The notes beneath the pieces are model-generated. The model saw only the letters and a list, made by a program, of their open reading frames with translations. It was not told where the DNA came from and did no database searches. Below are positions 1 to 18,069 of a stretch of 64,000 bases of DNA, in pieces. The position numbers were made by a program, and so were the translations under genes. The DNA is from Thunnus maccoyii (taxonomy: Eukaryota; Chordata; Actinopteri; Scombriformes; Scombridae): the NCBI RefSeq assembly GCF_910596095.1, contig NC_056538.1:11464001-11528000 (forward strand), given 5' to 3'. How positions within the stretch are numbered: position 1 is the first letter of the stretch; every line of letters starts with the position of its first letter.

Positions 1-27
1 AAACCAGAATATGCAGCTGAAAGTTTA

Positions 28-5968
<5,941 letters not shown>

Positions 5969-6245
5969 TGAAACGGACGTGATTGTGGGAGAGGTGAAAG
6001 CAAATTTCAGGCTAACTTTATGACTACAGAGAATAGGATATATTTATTTAATTTCGGTTACACAGCTCTGACCCCCTCCACGGTTGCTCCCGCTTTCTAT
6101 TCAGCCTGTTTGCAGTCGCCATTGGAAGGATGAGGCCCTCAGCGATACGACTTACTTCCGCCACAGCGGAAAGCACACAGGAAAAAGGGGGTGGGGGAGG
6201 AGGAGGAGCACTCTTCAACAAAGACACAAAAAGTAGCACACGTTA
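5969..6245 (-). promoter_or_regulatory. BRWD1 5' UTR and probable promoter region
   Basis: The stretch directly upstream of the BRWD1 start codon is moderately GC- and CpG-rich compared with the AT-rich spacer that follows. It also holds a G-rich run (GGGGGTGGGGGAGGAGG near 6186-6202 on the plus strand). No TATA box is evident at a fixed distance. The boundary is an estimate; only the position relative to the first coding exon is directly seen. Confidence 0.4.
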
Positions 6246-6749
6246 GCCTGGAGCCGAGCTGCTGCTGCGATATATGACTGAAACAGCGGGGTTTGGTACG
6301 ATTTCCAAACTCCACGGTTTTAAATATAAACGAGTAAATACATGTTTATGTTTAATGCAGTGTAAGAATCACACGGGCGCCCCCCATTTCACTGACCAAG
6401 GTCGTGAGTTCTGCACATGACGTCATTGGTAATGATTTGCCTTATCAATCTGATTTCATTTGTAAACAACAAAAAAGTAATAAGCTATTACATTATAAAT
6501 TATGGAACCCCCCCCCCCCCCCAAAAAAAAAAAACAACCTCTGACTGAATATGTTTATATTTGTGTATATGTGTACTCATGTTTTTTTTAAATACATTAT
6601 TATGTAACTGTATTTTAATATTTTCCTTGTATGTTCCTAATATGTATTTGTGTCATTTAAATTTGATTTGTATGTGCTGATATTGCTTACCTGAATGTTT
6701 GTCTATTATCCCTTTGTTAATAATAAAAAAAATCTGATTTGTTTATTTG

Positions 6750-8245
6750 TGTTTTTAGAATATAACTGAAACTCTTTTCAATATCTTAAAGGAATCTATT
6801 GATAATGAAGAAATGACTACAGCTATGATGCAGGGTTTAATAACACTGCTTCCCAAACCAGACAAGGACCATCTTTTGATGAATAACTGGAGACCAATAA
6901 CATTACCAAATATAGAATATAAAATATGCACTAATCTTTGCCAGATGCTTAAGAAAAGGCTCAAGTGAAATCTTAAATGAAATTCAAAACAGCTTCATGG
7001 CTAATAGACATATAAGTTGTAACATTAGGCTTACTTGATAGAATAGATTACTCTGAATCTTTAGAATCGGACACTTTCTCTATTCCTGTATTTCGACACA
7101 ATTTCGACACAGTGGAGCATCAGTTCCTATTTAGGTCACTTTAAACTTTTGACTTTGGTAATACATTCATCTCTAGTGTTAGAGTGCTTTATGGAGACAT
7201 CAGCAGCTGTGTCATGCTGTTTCCAAATACCACTAAAAGATTTTCAGTTTGCAGATCAGTCCACCAAGGTTGCCCCAGTGTTCCGTTTCTCTTTCTTATA
7301 GTTGTCTAATTGCTTTCCATATATATTTTACATTGCCACCATTTTCAAGGTTTAAGGATTTTGGAGAGAGAAAATTCAGAATAACTCAGTTAGCTGATGA
7401 TACAGTCTTATTTTTAAAGAACAAACATCAAATTCTGAAAGCGATCAATGTGATACATTCCTTCTCTCTGGCATCAGGCTTAAAACTCACTATCGAAATG
7501 TGAAATGTTAAGTCTTTATGACACTGAGGAAACTTTAATGTGTGATATTCATTTCAGTTTAGGAAAGTATTAAATACGTTGGAATCCATATTTCTAACAA
7601 CAGGAAAATAATAAGACCAAAATACAATAAATATATTCAATATGTGGCTTCAATGAGACTTGTACTTGTTAGGTAGAGTTATTTTGAGTAAAGCAGATGG
7701 TATCTCTAGATTTGTTTACCTTACCCTCTCTCTTTTTATCCAACAACAAAACAACAAAAAAGGAGATTTTAGCAGCAGGCCCAAGAGGTAAAGGTGCCAT
7801 AGAGACACTTGACTTTATGGATGTGAACTAAATGGATAAAGAATATTTGAAAGCTCCAGACTCCTTTTGGTATTTCATACTGCAGAATATTTTTAGAAAT
7901 ATATGAGGCAGATAATTTATATTACTATGTAATTATGATGAAACAAAATGAACACAAACTTGTCTAAATTTCATCAGCAGGCGGCAAAATGATACTTTGT
8001 CCACAATTTCTCTCCCCACAAAACTGTTATATGCAACAATGAGTACATAACCAGAGAGAATAAATCACTATATTTGCAACATTGGATTGACAGGAATACC
8101 ATTTTTCTTGCAGACTTACAAAATGATGAAGCTCAAATTGTCAGTTATTAGGAATTTCTCAGATCTAAAAGCTTTCCAGTCACTTATAATGAATATCAAA
8201 TGGTAATAAATGCTATTCCTATTGTGGAATCCTTCAGCGTTTAAC
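6750..8245 (+). mobile_element. Decayed L1-type LINE fragment, ORF2 reverse transcriptase region
   Basis: Conceptual translation with several frame breaks shows L1 ORF2 landmarks in order: QGLITLLPKPDKD and NWRPITLPN near 6830-6910, then FMANRHIS near 6995-7015 (with breaks), then QLADDTVLFLKNK and SLASGLKL between 7388 and 7490, which carries the ADD of the polymerase active site. Stop codons and frameshifts throughout mean it is dead. Neither the endonuclease part nor a 3' end is visible, so both ends are truncated. It meets an opposed L1 fragment at about 8250. Confidence 0.75.
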
Positions 8246-8254
8246 TGTTTTTTG

Positions 8255-9850
8255 TCATTCATTTTTTATTGCAATACCAGCAAATAACAAACAGTACAAC
8301 AGGTTGCCAAATACATTTTGATAATTTATCCCCCTCCCCCTCTCTCCACCCCTCCCCCCTCCACCAACCAACAGGGTACCAGTACCTACACAGACACAGC
8401 ATCCTTATTTAGTTAGAAGATCCTTTATGTTAAATAAATTAAAATTGTGTTTGGTTGTGCATCACTGACTCTTGCTGATCATTGCTCCAGGCAAGAAATG
8501 TCCAAAAACTCTGAAGCCAGTGAGCACTTGAAATGTCATTAAGGGGTTTCCAATGCAGGACTGCAATCTTTGTAGCTGCAGTCAGGCCTGCCAGCCACAC
8601 TTTGCATATTTTTTCTATAAGTGAAAGGTGGGAATCATCATTTAGAAGATGTACAGCAGGGTCCATTGATAATTGTGCCCCTGTTAGATCTGTAAGGGTG
8701 CTACTAACCTTCCCCCAAAATCCAAAAACCCTTGGACACTCTCATACTGTACAACCTGTATAAAAGAGCCAACAGTTCCAGCACCAGTCAGGTTCCAGTT
8801 CTGATACCAGTCAGGTACCAGTATGGGTCAGGTACCAGTCCCTTTTGATGTCTAATTCTCAGTGTTAGATATGCTCCATGACAAAATTTCAAATGTATAC
8901 ACTGATGATTTTGGTTTTTCAAAGCACCAGTAACATCACAAATTGCATCCCAATCGAAATCTTGTCCCAATTCAGATAGATCCCTATTCCAAGTTTTCAT
9001 TGCTGATGTAGGTATATGTTTCTGGGAGTTTAGTTTATTATAGATATATGACACTATCTGCACTCTGTACCCAACTTAAAATAGGATGGTCTTTTAAATC
9101 TGACCCCCAGGGAACCCCGTAGGCTTTACAGGCTGACCTTACTCTGAAGCAGAAGAAAAGAGAGTGTTATCGTATCAGTGTTATATTGAGAGACTAGTTC
9201 TTGGCCCATTAATATCTTGAAGAGTTTTAATACCCTTATCCTCCCAAGCTTTGTTGGCGAATGGTTTCCCCCCAGATAGAAGGAGACTACTTTTCCATAT
9301 CGGAGATGATTTGCACCATATACTTTTAAATTGGACCATAACATAAAGCACATTTTTTGGTAGACATGCCTACAAGAGGAAAATCATTTAATCTTATTGG
9401 TGCTATTGGCTCAAGACAAAACTTTATCCTCCTCCATCCAATAGCCAAGATTTCTTAATGCAAATGCCTAGTGATACAGTTTAAAATTTGGACGTGCCCA
9501 TCCCCATCTGACTTTTTGAAGTGGACGACTAACCACTTCATATTGGGTCATTTACCATTCCAAACATAGCATCGTGGTAAGGAGCCCAGTTTTCGCCAGT
9601 ATCCTGCTGGAGGTGCTAGTGGGATCACTGAGCTGAGAATATTAATGCGGGGTAAGATGTTAATTTTGATGACTGATATACAGGTTGAGACTGATGCTGG
9701 CAGGTGTCTCCATCTTTTATTGGCTATAGATGATAGGGAAGAACTAACTTTAATAGCATGGCGGTTCATTTTTTGCCTTGGAAACATATATCTGTCACAA
9801 AATATTCTAAACTTAATGTTCAGTCACTGAAGAAGGCTGTTAGATCCAGT
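8255..9850 (-). mobile_element. Decayed L1-type LINE fragment, ORF2 C-terminal half
   Basis: On the minus strand, broken frames read as the C-terminal half of a fish L1 ORF2: ISVIKINILPRI and RCYVWNGK (about 9550-9690), then KTWNRDLSELGQDFDWDAIC and NQNHQCIHLKFCHGAYLT (about 8870-9010), then HWKPLND close to a stop near 8440. The 3' UTR would run towards about 8255. Frames are interrupted at several places. Its orientation is opposite to the L1 piece on its left, so the two are separate copies or a rearranged pair. Confidence 0.72.
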
Positions 9851-9947
9851 CAAAACCTCTGGAAATAGCTAGTAAGTGAACCTTGAATTTAGTTCTGGCC
9901 TCTAAAAACCCTTTAAGTGAAATAATCTGAGAAGGAAAAAAGATTGT

Positions 9948-10230
9948 AGAGCTGCAACAATTTGTCGATGGACAGAAAATTAATCGTCAACTATTTTGAT
10001 CATCAATTAAACGCTTTGAGTCATTTTTTAAAATCCTCTGGTTCCAGCTTCTTAAATGTGAATATTTTCTGGTTTCTTTAGTCCTCTATGACAGTAAACA
10101 GCATATATTTGGGTTGTGGACTTTTGGTCGGGACAAGGGTGGGCTTTTTTCATTATTTTCTAACATTTTATTAATCAAGCAACTAATCAATTAATTGAGA
10201 AAATAACTGACAGATGAAGCAATAAATGTC
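9948..10230. repeat. Family A MITE copy
   Basis: Starts gagctgcaacaatttgtcgatgg and ends in attaattgagaaaataactg, with the internal landmark ctggttccagcttcttaaatg that is shared with the copies at 13064 and 21629. Nonautonomous, with no coding capacity. Confidence 0.55.
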
Positions 10231-10964
10231 AGTTTGGAGACCTACGAGATTGGGAACCACTAGGTTAGGATATTGTTCATGGCCAACAGTAACCTTGTTT
10301 ACTATATTAATGCATTATAGGGTTTCACAATAAGGATGACTGAGCCTTAATATGTTCAACAGATCATATTTTGTTTGAGTCTCAACATTTAACACTTACT
10401 TCCAGATTTCTGAAGGACAAGTCAAAGATCTTGATTTCAGAGTAAATAAAAGTGTATAGCTCAACTACCAAGACAATGTGCATAATTGGAACCTGTCTGT
10501 TACAGGAACTGAATCTAAATTTGTAATATTTTTTGATCAAGACTGAATTATCAACTGGAAAAAGCAGGCAACTTATCCAGGCCCCAGAGCCCTGAAAGGC
10601 ACATATAACTAGAACTACCAATAAAACTATATTCATGTGAATATCTCAAATTTTCATGATCTAATTACTCACTAGTCCTTTAACAAGTAATTTCGCCTCT
10701 TTCAGGCTTATGTATCCCCAAGATTTCTTAAATCGATCAACATAATATGGAGTTATCGCCACCAGTTTTATCAAGTCAACTGGAAAATGGTTTTAAAATC
10801 CAAGTGCAACATACAGTATATTATTGACATCTTTAGCTTTAGTTTATACCAACATGGTTAAAAATAGCAATGATTCAATTAATGTAACAAATGGGAACCT
10901 CAGGGAATTTAACTCACTCATCACTGTGCGCCTATCACAAAACTGATGAAAGACAATTAAACAC

Positions 10965-11887
10965 TTAAGAGAAATACCCACTTTAATTGGTATTCTATAC
11001 CATTCATATCAAAGAAAAAAGTTTTTTTTTTTTTTTTTTCAAAAGATGAAACTGTACATTGGTAGATGCGTCCCAAAACCACCATGGATATATCCACAAA
11101 TTTGTGGCATACACATTTTGTTGACTTACGTGAAAGTACAGTTGTCTTGAAAGCATAAGCCATGACAAGTATAATTACGACTGTAATGCATTTTGTTTCG
11201 AGCATAGCTGAGAACATTAACCGTCCTCAAATGTACCATCACTGACTGCACATAGAAAATGCAACATCATGATTTAAAAGGACATATTAGTTTTACAGCA
11301 GCTATACAAATGTTCTTATAATGCTGCAAATAACAAAAGAAAATGGTCAACCCAAACAATTCCAGTACTGATGAATATGATTAAAGTAGATATTGTGAAC
11401 AAGTTACTGAGCATAGAACACAACTCTCAAACTTTCAATCATCCAATTCCCTATCAAACACAGAAATATTATGATGTATTACATTTCAAAACAGTACAGG
11501 TTACAAAATCCCTCCAGATGTCTCAGGTAAACTCTCCCAGAGTTGAACGTCAAATTCCTGATATAGGCATGACTGCATGTCACGCAGAAAACTACAATCT
11601 AAAAGCAAAATAAGAAGCCAAAGAGGCAATAAAAACAAAACAAAAACAAAACAAAAAAAAAAACAAGTACAATGGGGGAAAAAAAGCCCAACACAATGAC
11701 CAAAACTTTCCCTTCACAGAAGCCATGAAATTGAATGACATTTGTAGTATTTTTTAAAATGCATTTCTGCATTCACATCCCTAAAAACATTGCTCTCTTA
11801 AGAAAATAGTAGATAAAAATAATCTCTGCATTGTACAAGAAAGGAGGTACAGGGAGCATTGGCATGTGAGTTTAGAGGGTGTGACTA
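10965..11887 (-). other. HMGN1 3' UTR (inferred extent)
   Basis: Downstream of the HMGN1 stop on the minus strand lies about 900 bases of AT-rich non-coding sequence. A minus-strand ATTAAA (plus tttaat, 10982-10987) is a candidate polyadenylation signal. It includes an A/C-rich simple stretch (caaaacaaaaacaaaac near 11635-11660). Transcript evidence would be needed to fix the end. Confidence 0.4.
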
Positions 11888-14800
11888 CTACTCCGCTGCT
11901 TTCTCCTCCTCTTCAGGTTTGTCCTCCTTTTCTTCAGCTTCCTCTGCTGCAGCAGCCGGCTGGAGGATGGAGAAAGCATGCTCGATCATTTTGTTCTCTT
12001 TGAACATAGTTGCAGCGCAAACAAAGTATACATTTGTTTTTAATTATTTTTTGCCATGCAGCAAAGGTCCCTGGCTAGAATGGAACCAACTAAATTTTAT
12101 GTGTCAAGAGTCATAAAGATGCAAACTTGTGATACCTCCTCAGCTTTGGCCTCCCCATTTTCTGCGGGGACCTCTTCTTTCTCAACCTCAGGTTCTTCTT
12201 TCTTCTCCTCTGGCTTGGCCTTTACTGGCTCTTTCGCCTTTTTGCTCTTGGGAGGTGCCTAATGTGTCAAAACAAACCGCAAAGATTAAAGCAAGAAAAG
12301 ATTTGTGAGCCTGAAAAGTTGTCCAGGGGGAAATGTATTGTATTAAGTATTATATGGATTTAAAACTGCTCTATGCCTGAAATCAGGCATGGTGCCTAAG
12401 AACTTTGACCCCTGAAACCAAGCCAAGCTTGTAATGTACTGTCAAATACAGATACAAATAGAGTAAAGAAGTTATTTTTGAATAGAAGCAAGATTTCTCC
12501 TTTTACCTTTGTCTTCTCTGGCTGTGGTTTTGGCTGCGTCTCTTTCTGTAAAACACACAAAAAACCCCCATAAAAATGTGTGTCACATTACACAGAATAT
12601 GCACAGTAAAATCTTGATTTTATTAAAATGTCATTGCTGGTCTTGGTAAAACTTACGTCTGACAACCTTAGAGACTTTCTCCTTGGCTGAAAAAGAACAT
12701 AAGATGACAATTTAGTTATGTAAACCAGTATTGATACACATTATATAGAATCTCTAAGTTCACAAAAGATCCACAAAATACATTTTCAACATTTTATGAT
12801 GAACTTCTGGGGCGATGCTATGACAAAAGTTTAAAAAGTCTACTAAACAATCCTTACAGCATCTTCAAATGCACCAACTTCTAAATTACACATACAACTG
12901 AACCCTACTAAGGGTTGGTCAAAAGCTTTTTCCTTATGAGAGTGACCATTTAAATACTTGGACATCAGCTGAGATTCATTAATTATAGACAAATGAACAA
13001 ACTAATGAAATGAAATGACAGAGGTGACAACATAACATTGATGAAACCAAGACTGAATGGAACTAGAGCTGCAGCAATTAGTCGATTAATCAACTAATTA
13101 ATCGATTAATCATTTTTAAAGTGTCAAAATTCTCTGGTTCCAGACGCTCAAATTAATGTAATTTAATACAAATTAATATTTACTGGTTTCTTTAGCCTTC
13201 AATTGTAAACTGAATATCTTTGGAGTGCTGACTGTTGGTTGGGACAAAAGAAGAGATTTGAGGATGTCACCTCAGACTTTGATTGAGATTTTTTCACCAT
13301 TTTATAGTCCAAACAATTAATTATGAAAATTGGGGGATTTTGTTTTTGTAGTGTTCATGCTATGGTTCCAACATTTATTGTTGTATTGTGAGTTTTTTTT
13401 TTTTTTTTTTAGGGGTTACAGTTCGGAAACTCTTTAAAGGAGCAGGAGGTAAACAGAGTGCACATAGTAAACAGAGGCCAGTTTGGGCTGCATATTGAGC
13501 AGTGCCCCCTAGAGGCTGCACAGCTCCTCAAACCCAAGCAGACTGACCAGGTTTTGACCATAAATTGTGCAGTAAAACACCAACTGAGTGTCACTGTCAT
13601 CCTTGGAACCTCGGTCTCTTCCTAGCAGTGTAAAATTGGGCGGTGCTGAACCAAGTAAAGAGCCGTCCTCTATCAACCGAGACCTTCTCTTTGTCTTCAC
13701 ACAAAGTAGAACAAAATGTTCATTTAGGTGTCAGTTGGTGAAATTGTACATCACAAAATAAACAGAGTAACGGATTGAAAGCCTTAATACCAACCTCTGC
13801 GCTTGCATCTGCATCACTGCTAGACTGTGAGAGACAGAGAGAGGGAGAAAGAAAGAAATAAGAAAGGAACAACAACCATTCATGAGTGAGCTGAAGTGGG
13901 TGTGTAATGCAAAGGGGGGATGGGCACCTCTCCCTCCCTTAAATCACAAAGACATTATGCAATCTTTAAGTGGGGAGGGGAGTCTGACACGTTTCTAAAT
14001 TCACAAAAAAAAGGTTTCTCCAGTTTAACTGCATTTCCACTAAGCAAGCATTATTCATGGGACAGAAATGTTTTTGTTAAATAAGACTGGTGCTGTAGAT
14101 ACTTTAAGAAGAGGGAAGTGTGGTCGCTCCACCTCCACATGCGCTTCCATACCAACCACACCGTGAATCTGCCTCATGTTCCCAACTTTACTGAACATCC
14201 CTCCCCGACATGAGCACACAGGCTTCAGTTAAAAAAGGAGCAGACGTGTCGCTGTCTTTTCCATTATACATCAGCTGCCATGACGCTCTTAAAGAAAAGA
14301 CTGTGCACCTCAACGGTGACGCGCACCAGCTTTGCGGTGCGCGCACAACAGGGGTCAAAATCTCTACGGTGTGTGTTGCAAGTAAGCATTTAACAACTCG
14401 ACATTTCTTGAGTGCAAACAGCTGCCTGAATAGTGCCGAGTGCAACCGACCATACGTTTAAATATCTTGAGGCAATTACGCAAGAAATTTCCTTGAAATG
14501 GCAACCTGTACATCGACGGCGGTTACACCCCTTTGTTTGATCTCGATACACACTGAAGACTGGTTGTTATTATTAAAACACAGACGAATATACATTTTAG
14601 CAAGCGAACTACAAGAGTGGTCGCATTAAAGGAGGCCATGCAACCCGCAAACGTGCTCGATAAAAAAAAGCACGTTGCTCTGTACTAAGTAAAAAGGCGC
14701 CACTTCCCTGTATCAACAGGGCAGAGCTGAGCAGTGAAGGTGGACTTCAACATGCACATGGACACACACTGTAGCCACTATATGGAACATTACATTACAG

Positions 14801-14935
14801 CACATGCACAGTGAAAAGATACATTGCAGCAAAACAGAAATACAGCCTATGCATTTAACAAAGGTTAATAATTATTCAGTATGCATTGAAATTCCACACA
14901 GTCCACATATTTTCACTTACTTTCTTCCTTCCCAT
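11888..14935 (-). CDS. hmgn1: HMGN1, high mobility group nucleosome-binding protein
   Basis: Small unfolded nuclear protein that binds nucleosomes and loosens chromatin (family knowledge). Six coding exons on the minus strand: 14921-14935 (MGRKK), 13795-13824 (SSSDADASAE), 12657-12686 (PRRKSLRLSD), 12507-12545 (KETQPKPQPEKTK), 12136-12258 (APPKSKKAKEP ... VPAENGEAKAEE) and 11888-11959 (PAAAAEE ... EEEEKAAE, stop). All junctions are phase 0 and the total is 102 residues, close to the roughly 100 of mammalian HMGN1. The nucleosome-binding motif is in exon 3. The Lys/Pro-rich middle and acidic C-terminus fit the family, and VPAENGEAK recalls the PAENGE segment of HMGN1. The motif departs from the usual RRSARLSA (see findings). 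The neighbours, BRWD1 and GET1, agree with human synteny. Confidence 0.87.
13064..13331. repeat. Family A MITE copy in HMGN1 intron 2
   Basis: Starts gagctgcagcaattagtcga and contains nested attaatcgattaat palindromes, followed by the shared internal segments ctctggttccag and tttactggtttctttagcc. The 3' side ends near caattaattatgaaaat. Confidence 0.55.
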
Positions 14936-15310
14936 TGTAGCTTAGGTTGTGCGGTAGAGGTAAAAAAAAAAAAAAAAAAGAACAAGGAAGCCTTTCACAG
15001 TTTAGGAAAGTAAATGAAACGTGAGTCAACCCCACACCTCACAGTCAGTACACCTCCAGAACAGTCTGTAACTTAATGTAAACGACGTCCGACCAGTACC
15101 AGAACTAGCTCAAACCGGATTGGATCCCCCTCTCAGTATATTTCATCCCTTATCCTACCAACCTACCAGGAAGAGTTATTCCCCGCCCCTTGCTTCCAGT
15201 GATTGGCTTCGAGGTCGAGGCAGCACATTTTTGAACCATAGCAACTTACCTGTGTGGACAGGATCATGTGCCAATCAGCCCAGCCAGCCGACTCTCACTT
15301 TTTAATCACG
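14936..15310 (-). promoter_or_regulatory. HMGN1 5' UTR and promoter
   Basis: Upstream of the HMGN1 start lies a GC box (ccccgcccc near 15182-15190) and CCAAT-type motifs in both orientations (gattggc near 15201; gccaatca near 15271; ggattgg near 15118). This is a typical TATA-less NF-Y/Sp housekeeping arrangement. No transcription start can be fixed from sequence alone. Confidence 0.45.
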
Positions 15311-15709
15311 GGCTGTTCTCAGGGTGTGTGAGAAAAACTGTGTGAAAACATGCATGATGATGATCATTTACATGTTAGGGTGTATAAACAATATATTCAA
15401 GAAGCAGGACACGTTTAAAATGCTTGTGTTTCCCCACTGTGAGATCTGTTGTTGTTCGACCTCTTATCAAAGTCATTAAAAAAAGTCATATAATCATAAA
15501 ACCTACAAACACCCTGAAAAAGAACTCACACTTCTTCTTTCCAAATCATATGTACCACAGCTCTTATAAGATGTTTAATAAACATATTGGGCTGCATGAG
15601 TTGTTGTGAAGAGGATGTGTTCATATAAATAAACCTTGTATTCCTTTAACTATTACCAGTATAACCTGATTGGCCTAATTATTATATAACTACACCGTGT
15701 AGTCGAGCA

Positions 15710-15800
15710 GCTCTACAGCTGCAACAACTGGTTTTGGTTTTAGACTCCTAGTTAGATAGAACAAGACCTTTGAAGACATCACCTTGGGATCTTTTGACCT
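15710..15800. repeat. Family A MITE fragment
   Basis: Short stretch with the shared ctgcaacaactggttttggtttta start and the internal gacatcaccttgggatct also found in the 21.6 kb copy. Only one end is preserved. Confidence 0.4.
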
Positions 15801-15929
15801 TCATGGTTACACTTAGCTTTCTGGACACTAGATTATATCGGATTAGATCAGATTACATTAGAATAGATTAATCTGCCAAAACATCCTTGCTCAGCCTCCC
15901 CCTGAAACTCCAGAGAACTTCCTCCACTG

Positions 15930-16500
15930 AAGAAGAACAATGACACCAATGCACCAATGGGGGCCATTCAGGGGCTCTCTATTGAACATGGTGAAACTTT
16001 GAAGGCTTTATTTGAAAAAGTCTCAGACTTTGAAAAAAAGGGACATTGTCCCCCCTTCCCCTCCCCGAAGCAATGTCCTCCCTTTCTGCTGTATAGTAAA
16101 CGAGCTTGTTTTTAATGTCACCAACCAGAGAAACAAAGTTTCCTGTCTAGAAGAGACAGTTGAGAAGCATAATGCTGAGAACAAGAACCTGAAGACAATG
16201 GTTGCTTATATTTAAACATACAGCTGGAGGTCGTCACTCAGGTTATGAAGCCTGAAGGAAGAGAACAGCAAGGACATCCGTCAAGTGGTTACCAAAATCT
16301 AACGGAAGGTGGCTCTGAAAATCTGTGTTAAACTGAAAGTAGTTATCTACATCTACTGGAAGTGCGGAGAAGATAGAGCCCGCATCTAATGGTTTACTCA
16401 CACCGTTCAACCAGATCAAAACAAAATTGCAAACTTGGCTGCACTGAGGAAAAGCACATCAGCTAATTCAAAGCAACATCACGGGCACACATTTATGACT
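15930..16500 (+). pseudogene. Possible LINE ORF1 or coiled-coil relic
   Basis: An open stretch (16012-16215) encodes a heptad-like segment (VNELVFNVTNQRNKVSCL, then EETVEKHNAENKNLKT) followed by a stop and further interrupted frames. The layout resembles the coiled coil of an L1-type ORF1, but no diagnostic motif was seen. It could equally be a chance frame. Confidence 0.25.
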
Positions 16501-17029
16501 TCTAACCTGACTGACAGAGCATAACTCCCTTAAATAGTCCATTCAATTTACTGAATTATCAGTTTAGACAGAATCACATTTAATCGGGTGTGTCTTAGTC
16601 TCTCACCTAAAACAAGTAAATGGCAAAATGTTACTTGTATCAATTAACATCCACAGTACAAACATTCCCCACCATTTTGCAAGCAAACTCTATAATCAAA
16701 TAAGTTCTAATCAACATCACGTTAAACACAATCACAATCCCCCAACTCTACTTGGTAAAACCGATGACATCACTGACAATGTCCGCCAGAGCATAAAATC
16801 TGGAAGTATTTAGCTGCCATCCCCTTTAACTACTGGGAAAGCATGGAGAGTACATGTAAGTTAAACAAAGAAAGCTTATACTAAACTCAAGACACTCAAG
16901 TAGTGATGGCGAAACCTGACCTTGTGAATCACCAAAAATGAATCACTCAAAGGTTGAAAACACAAACACAAATTCTGTAAACCCCCACGTCTGCTGCCTC
17001 TCATTCAGAAATCTAAAGTCTCTTGGACT

Positions 17030-17350
17030 CTCTGAACAAAATGTGTTTTGCTTAATTGTTACTTCACACGGTTTGACATTCACAGTGCCATGTACAGTAT
17101 GTGTTTAACACTATAAGGCTGCTTTCACACTTATCTGCTGAAAGTGGAAAGTTTCTCTGTGCTCACCTTAAATTAGAGTTTACAGCATATATCTATGAGC
17201 TACGAGATTTGTGACATCACAACTAGTAAGGAGCCAATAATGGTCCAGTATACAACTTGCACAAATAAACTTGCAACGCCAGTGTTGTATAAATACCAAC
17301 TAATCTGTATGAGTGCATACACGTGTATATTAGTAGCCTATTGGCTGGGA
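17030..17350. repeat. Dispersed repeat B, copy 1
   Basis: Shares ordered blocks with 46320-46690: aaaatgtgttttgctta, an agagttt/gagttt segment, gagccaataatggtcca against aagccaatcatggtcca, and gcaactt. Spacing is conserved over about 300 bases, so it is an interspersed repeat. Class unknown. Confidence 0.4.
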
Positions 17351-17362
17351 TACAGACTTGTG

Positions 17363-18069
17363 CAGTGGTAATTAGATCCTTTACTTAAGTAAAGGTACCA
17401 ATACAGCAATGTAAAAATACTCCATTACAAGTAAAAGTACATAAATATTATCAGCTTGATGTAGTTAAAGTATTGCAGTAAAAGTAGTATTTTGGTCCCT
17501 CTGACTGATATATTATTATATATGACATCATTAGATTATTAATACTGAAGCATCAGTGTGTAAGCAGCATGTTACTGTTGTAGCTGCTGGAGGTGGAGCT
17601 AATTTCAACTACTTTATATACAGTTAGCAAGTTTAGTCCAGTGGTTCCCAAATGGATCATTTGAACATTTATTGAAATTAAACCATGTGAGAAGTTTAGA
17701 AGGAAAAATCACTATTTGGTGGAGCTGTTAACAACTCATAGACATCTGAAATGTGACACCGACTACACACTGCTTTTTGTACGATGTCAAAAGCCAAAAA
17801 GGTTAGAAACCACTGGTTTCATCTTTAACAATGTGTTGTATTGTAAAAGCTTGTTATATTATCCATTGTGTCAAATCTTCATCTGAATAGTAACTAAAGC
17901 TGTCAAATAAATGTAGTGGAGTAGAAAGTACAATATTTCCCTCTGAAATGTAGTGGAGTGGAAGTATAAAGTAGCATCAAATGGAAATACTCAAGTAAAG
18001 TACATGTACCTCAAAATTGTACTTAAGTACAGTACTTGAGTAAATGTACTTAGTTACTTTCCACCACTG
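17363..18069. mobile_element. hAT-like MITE with CAGTGGTGGAAAGT-type ends
   Basis: The right end reads, in reverse complement, cagtggtggaaagtaactaa; the left end reads cagtggtaattagatccttt, followed by acttaagtaaaggta. Inside both ends lie mirrored ctcaagta/acttaagta blocks. The flanking 8-mers gacttgtg (17355-17362) and aactttgg (18070-18077) match at 5 of 8 positions, compatible with an eroded 8-bp hAT target duplication. No coding capacity. Element of a type common in fish genomes. Confidence 0.6.

Larger units (their letters stand above)
6245..10955. other. BRWD1-HMGN1 spacer
   Basis: No host exon was recognised. The spacer holds a C14 homopolymer followed by an A-run (about 6509-6534), two opposed decayed L1 fragments (6750-8245 and 8255-9850) and a family A MITE (9948-10230). 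The rest is AT-rich and unassigned. The open frames here are LINE remnants or chance. Confidence 0.6.

Noticed and set aside
13509-13700. Minus-strand frame containing KRRSRL, resembling the HMGN nucleosome-binding motif
   Set aside because: No usable donor follows it, and inserting it breaks the HMGN1 frame. The exon at 12657-12686 supplies the motif in perfect phase.
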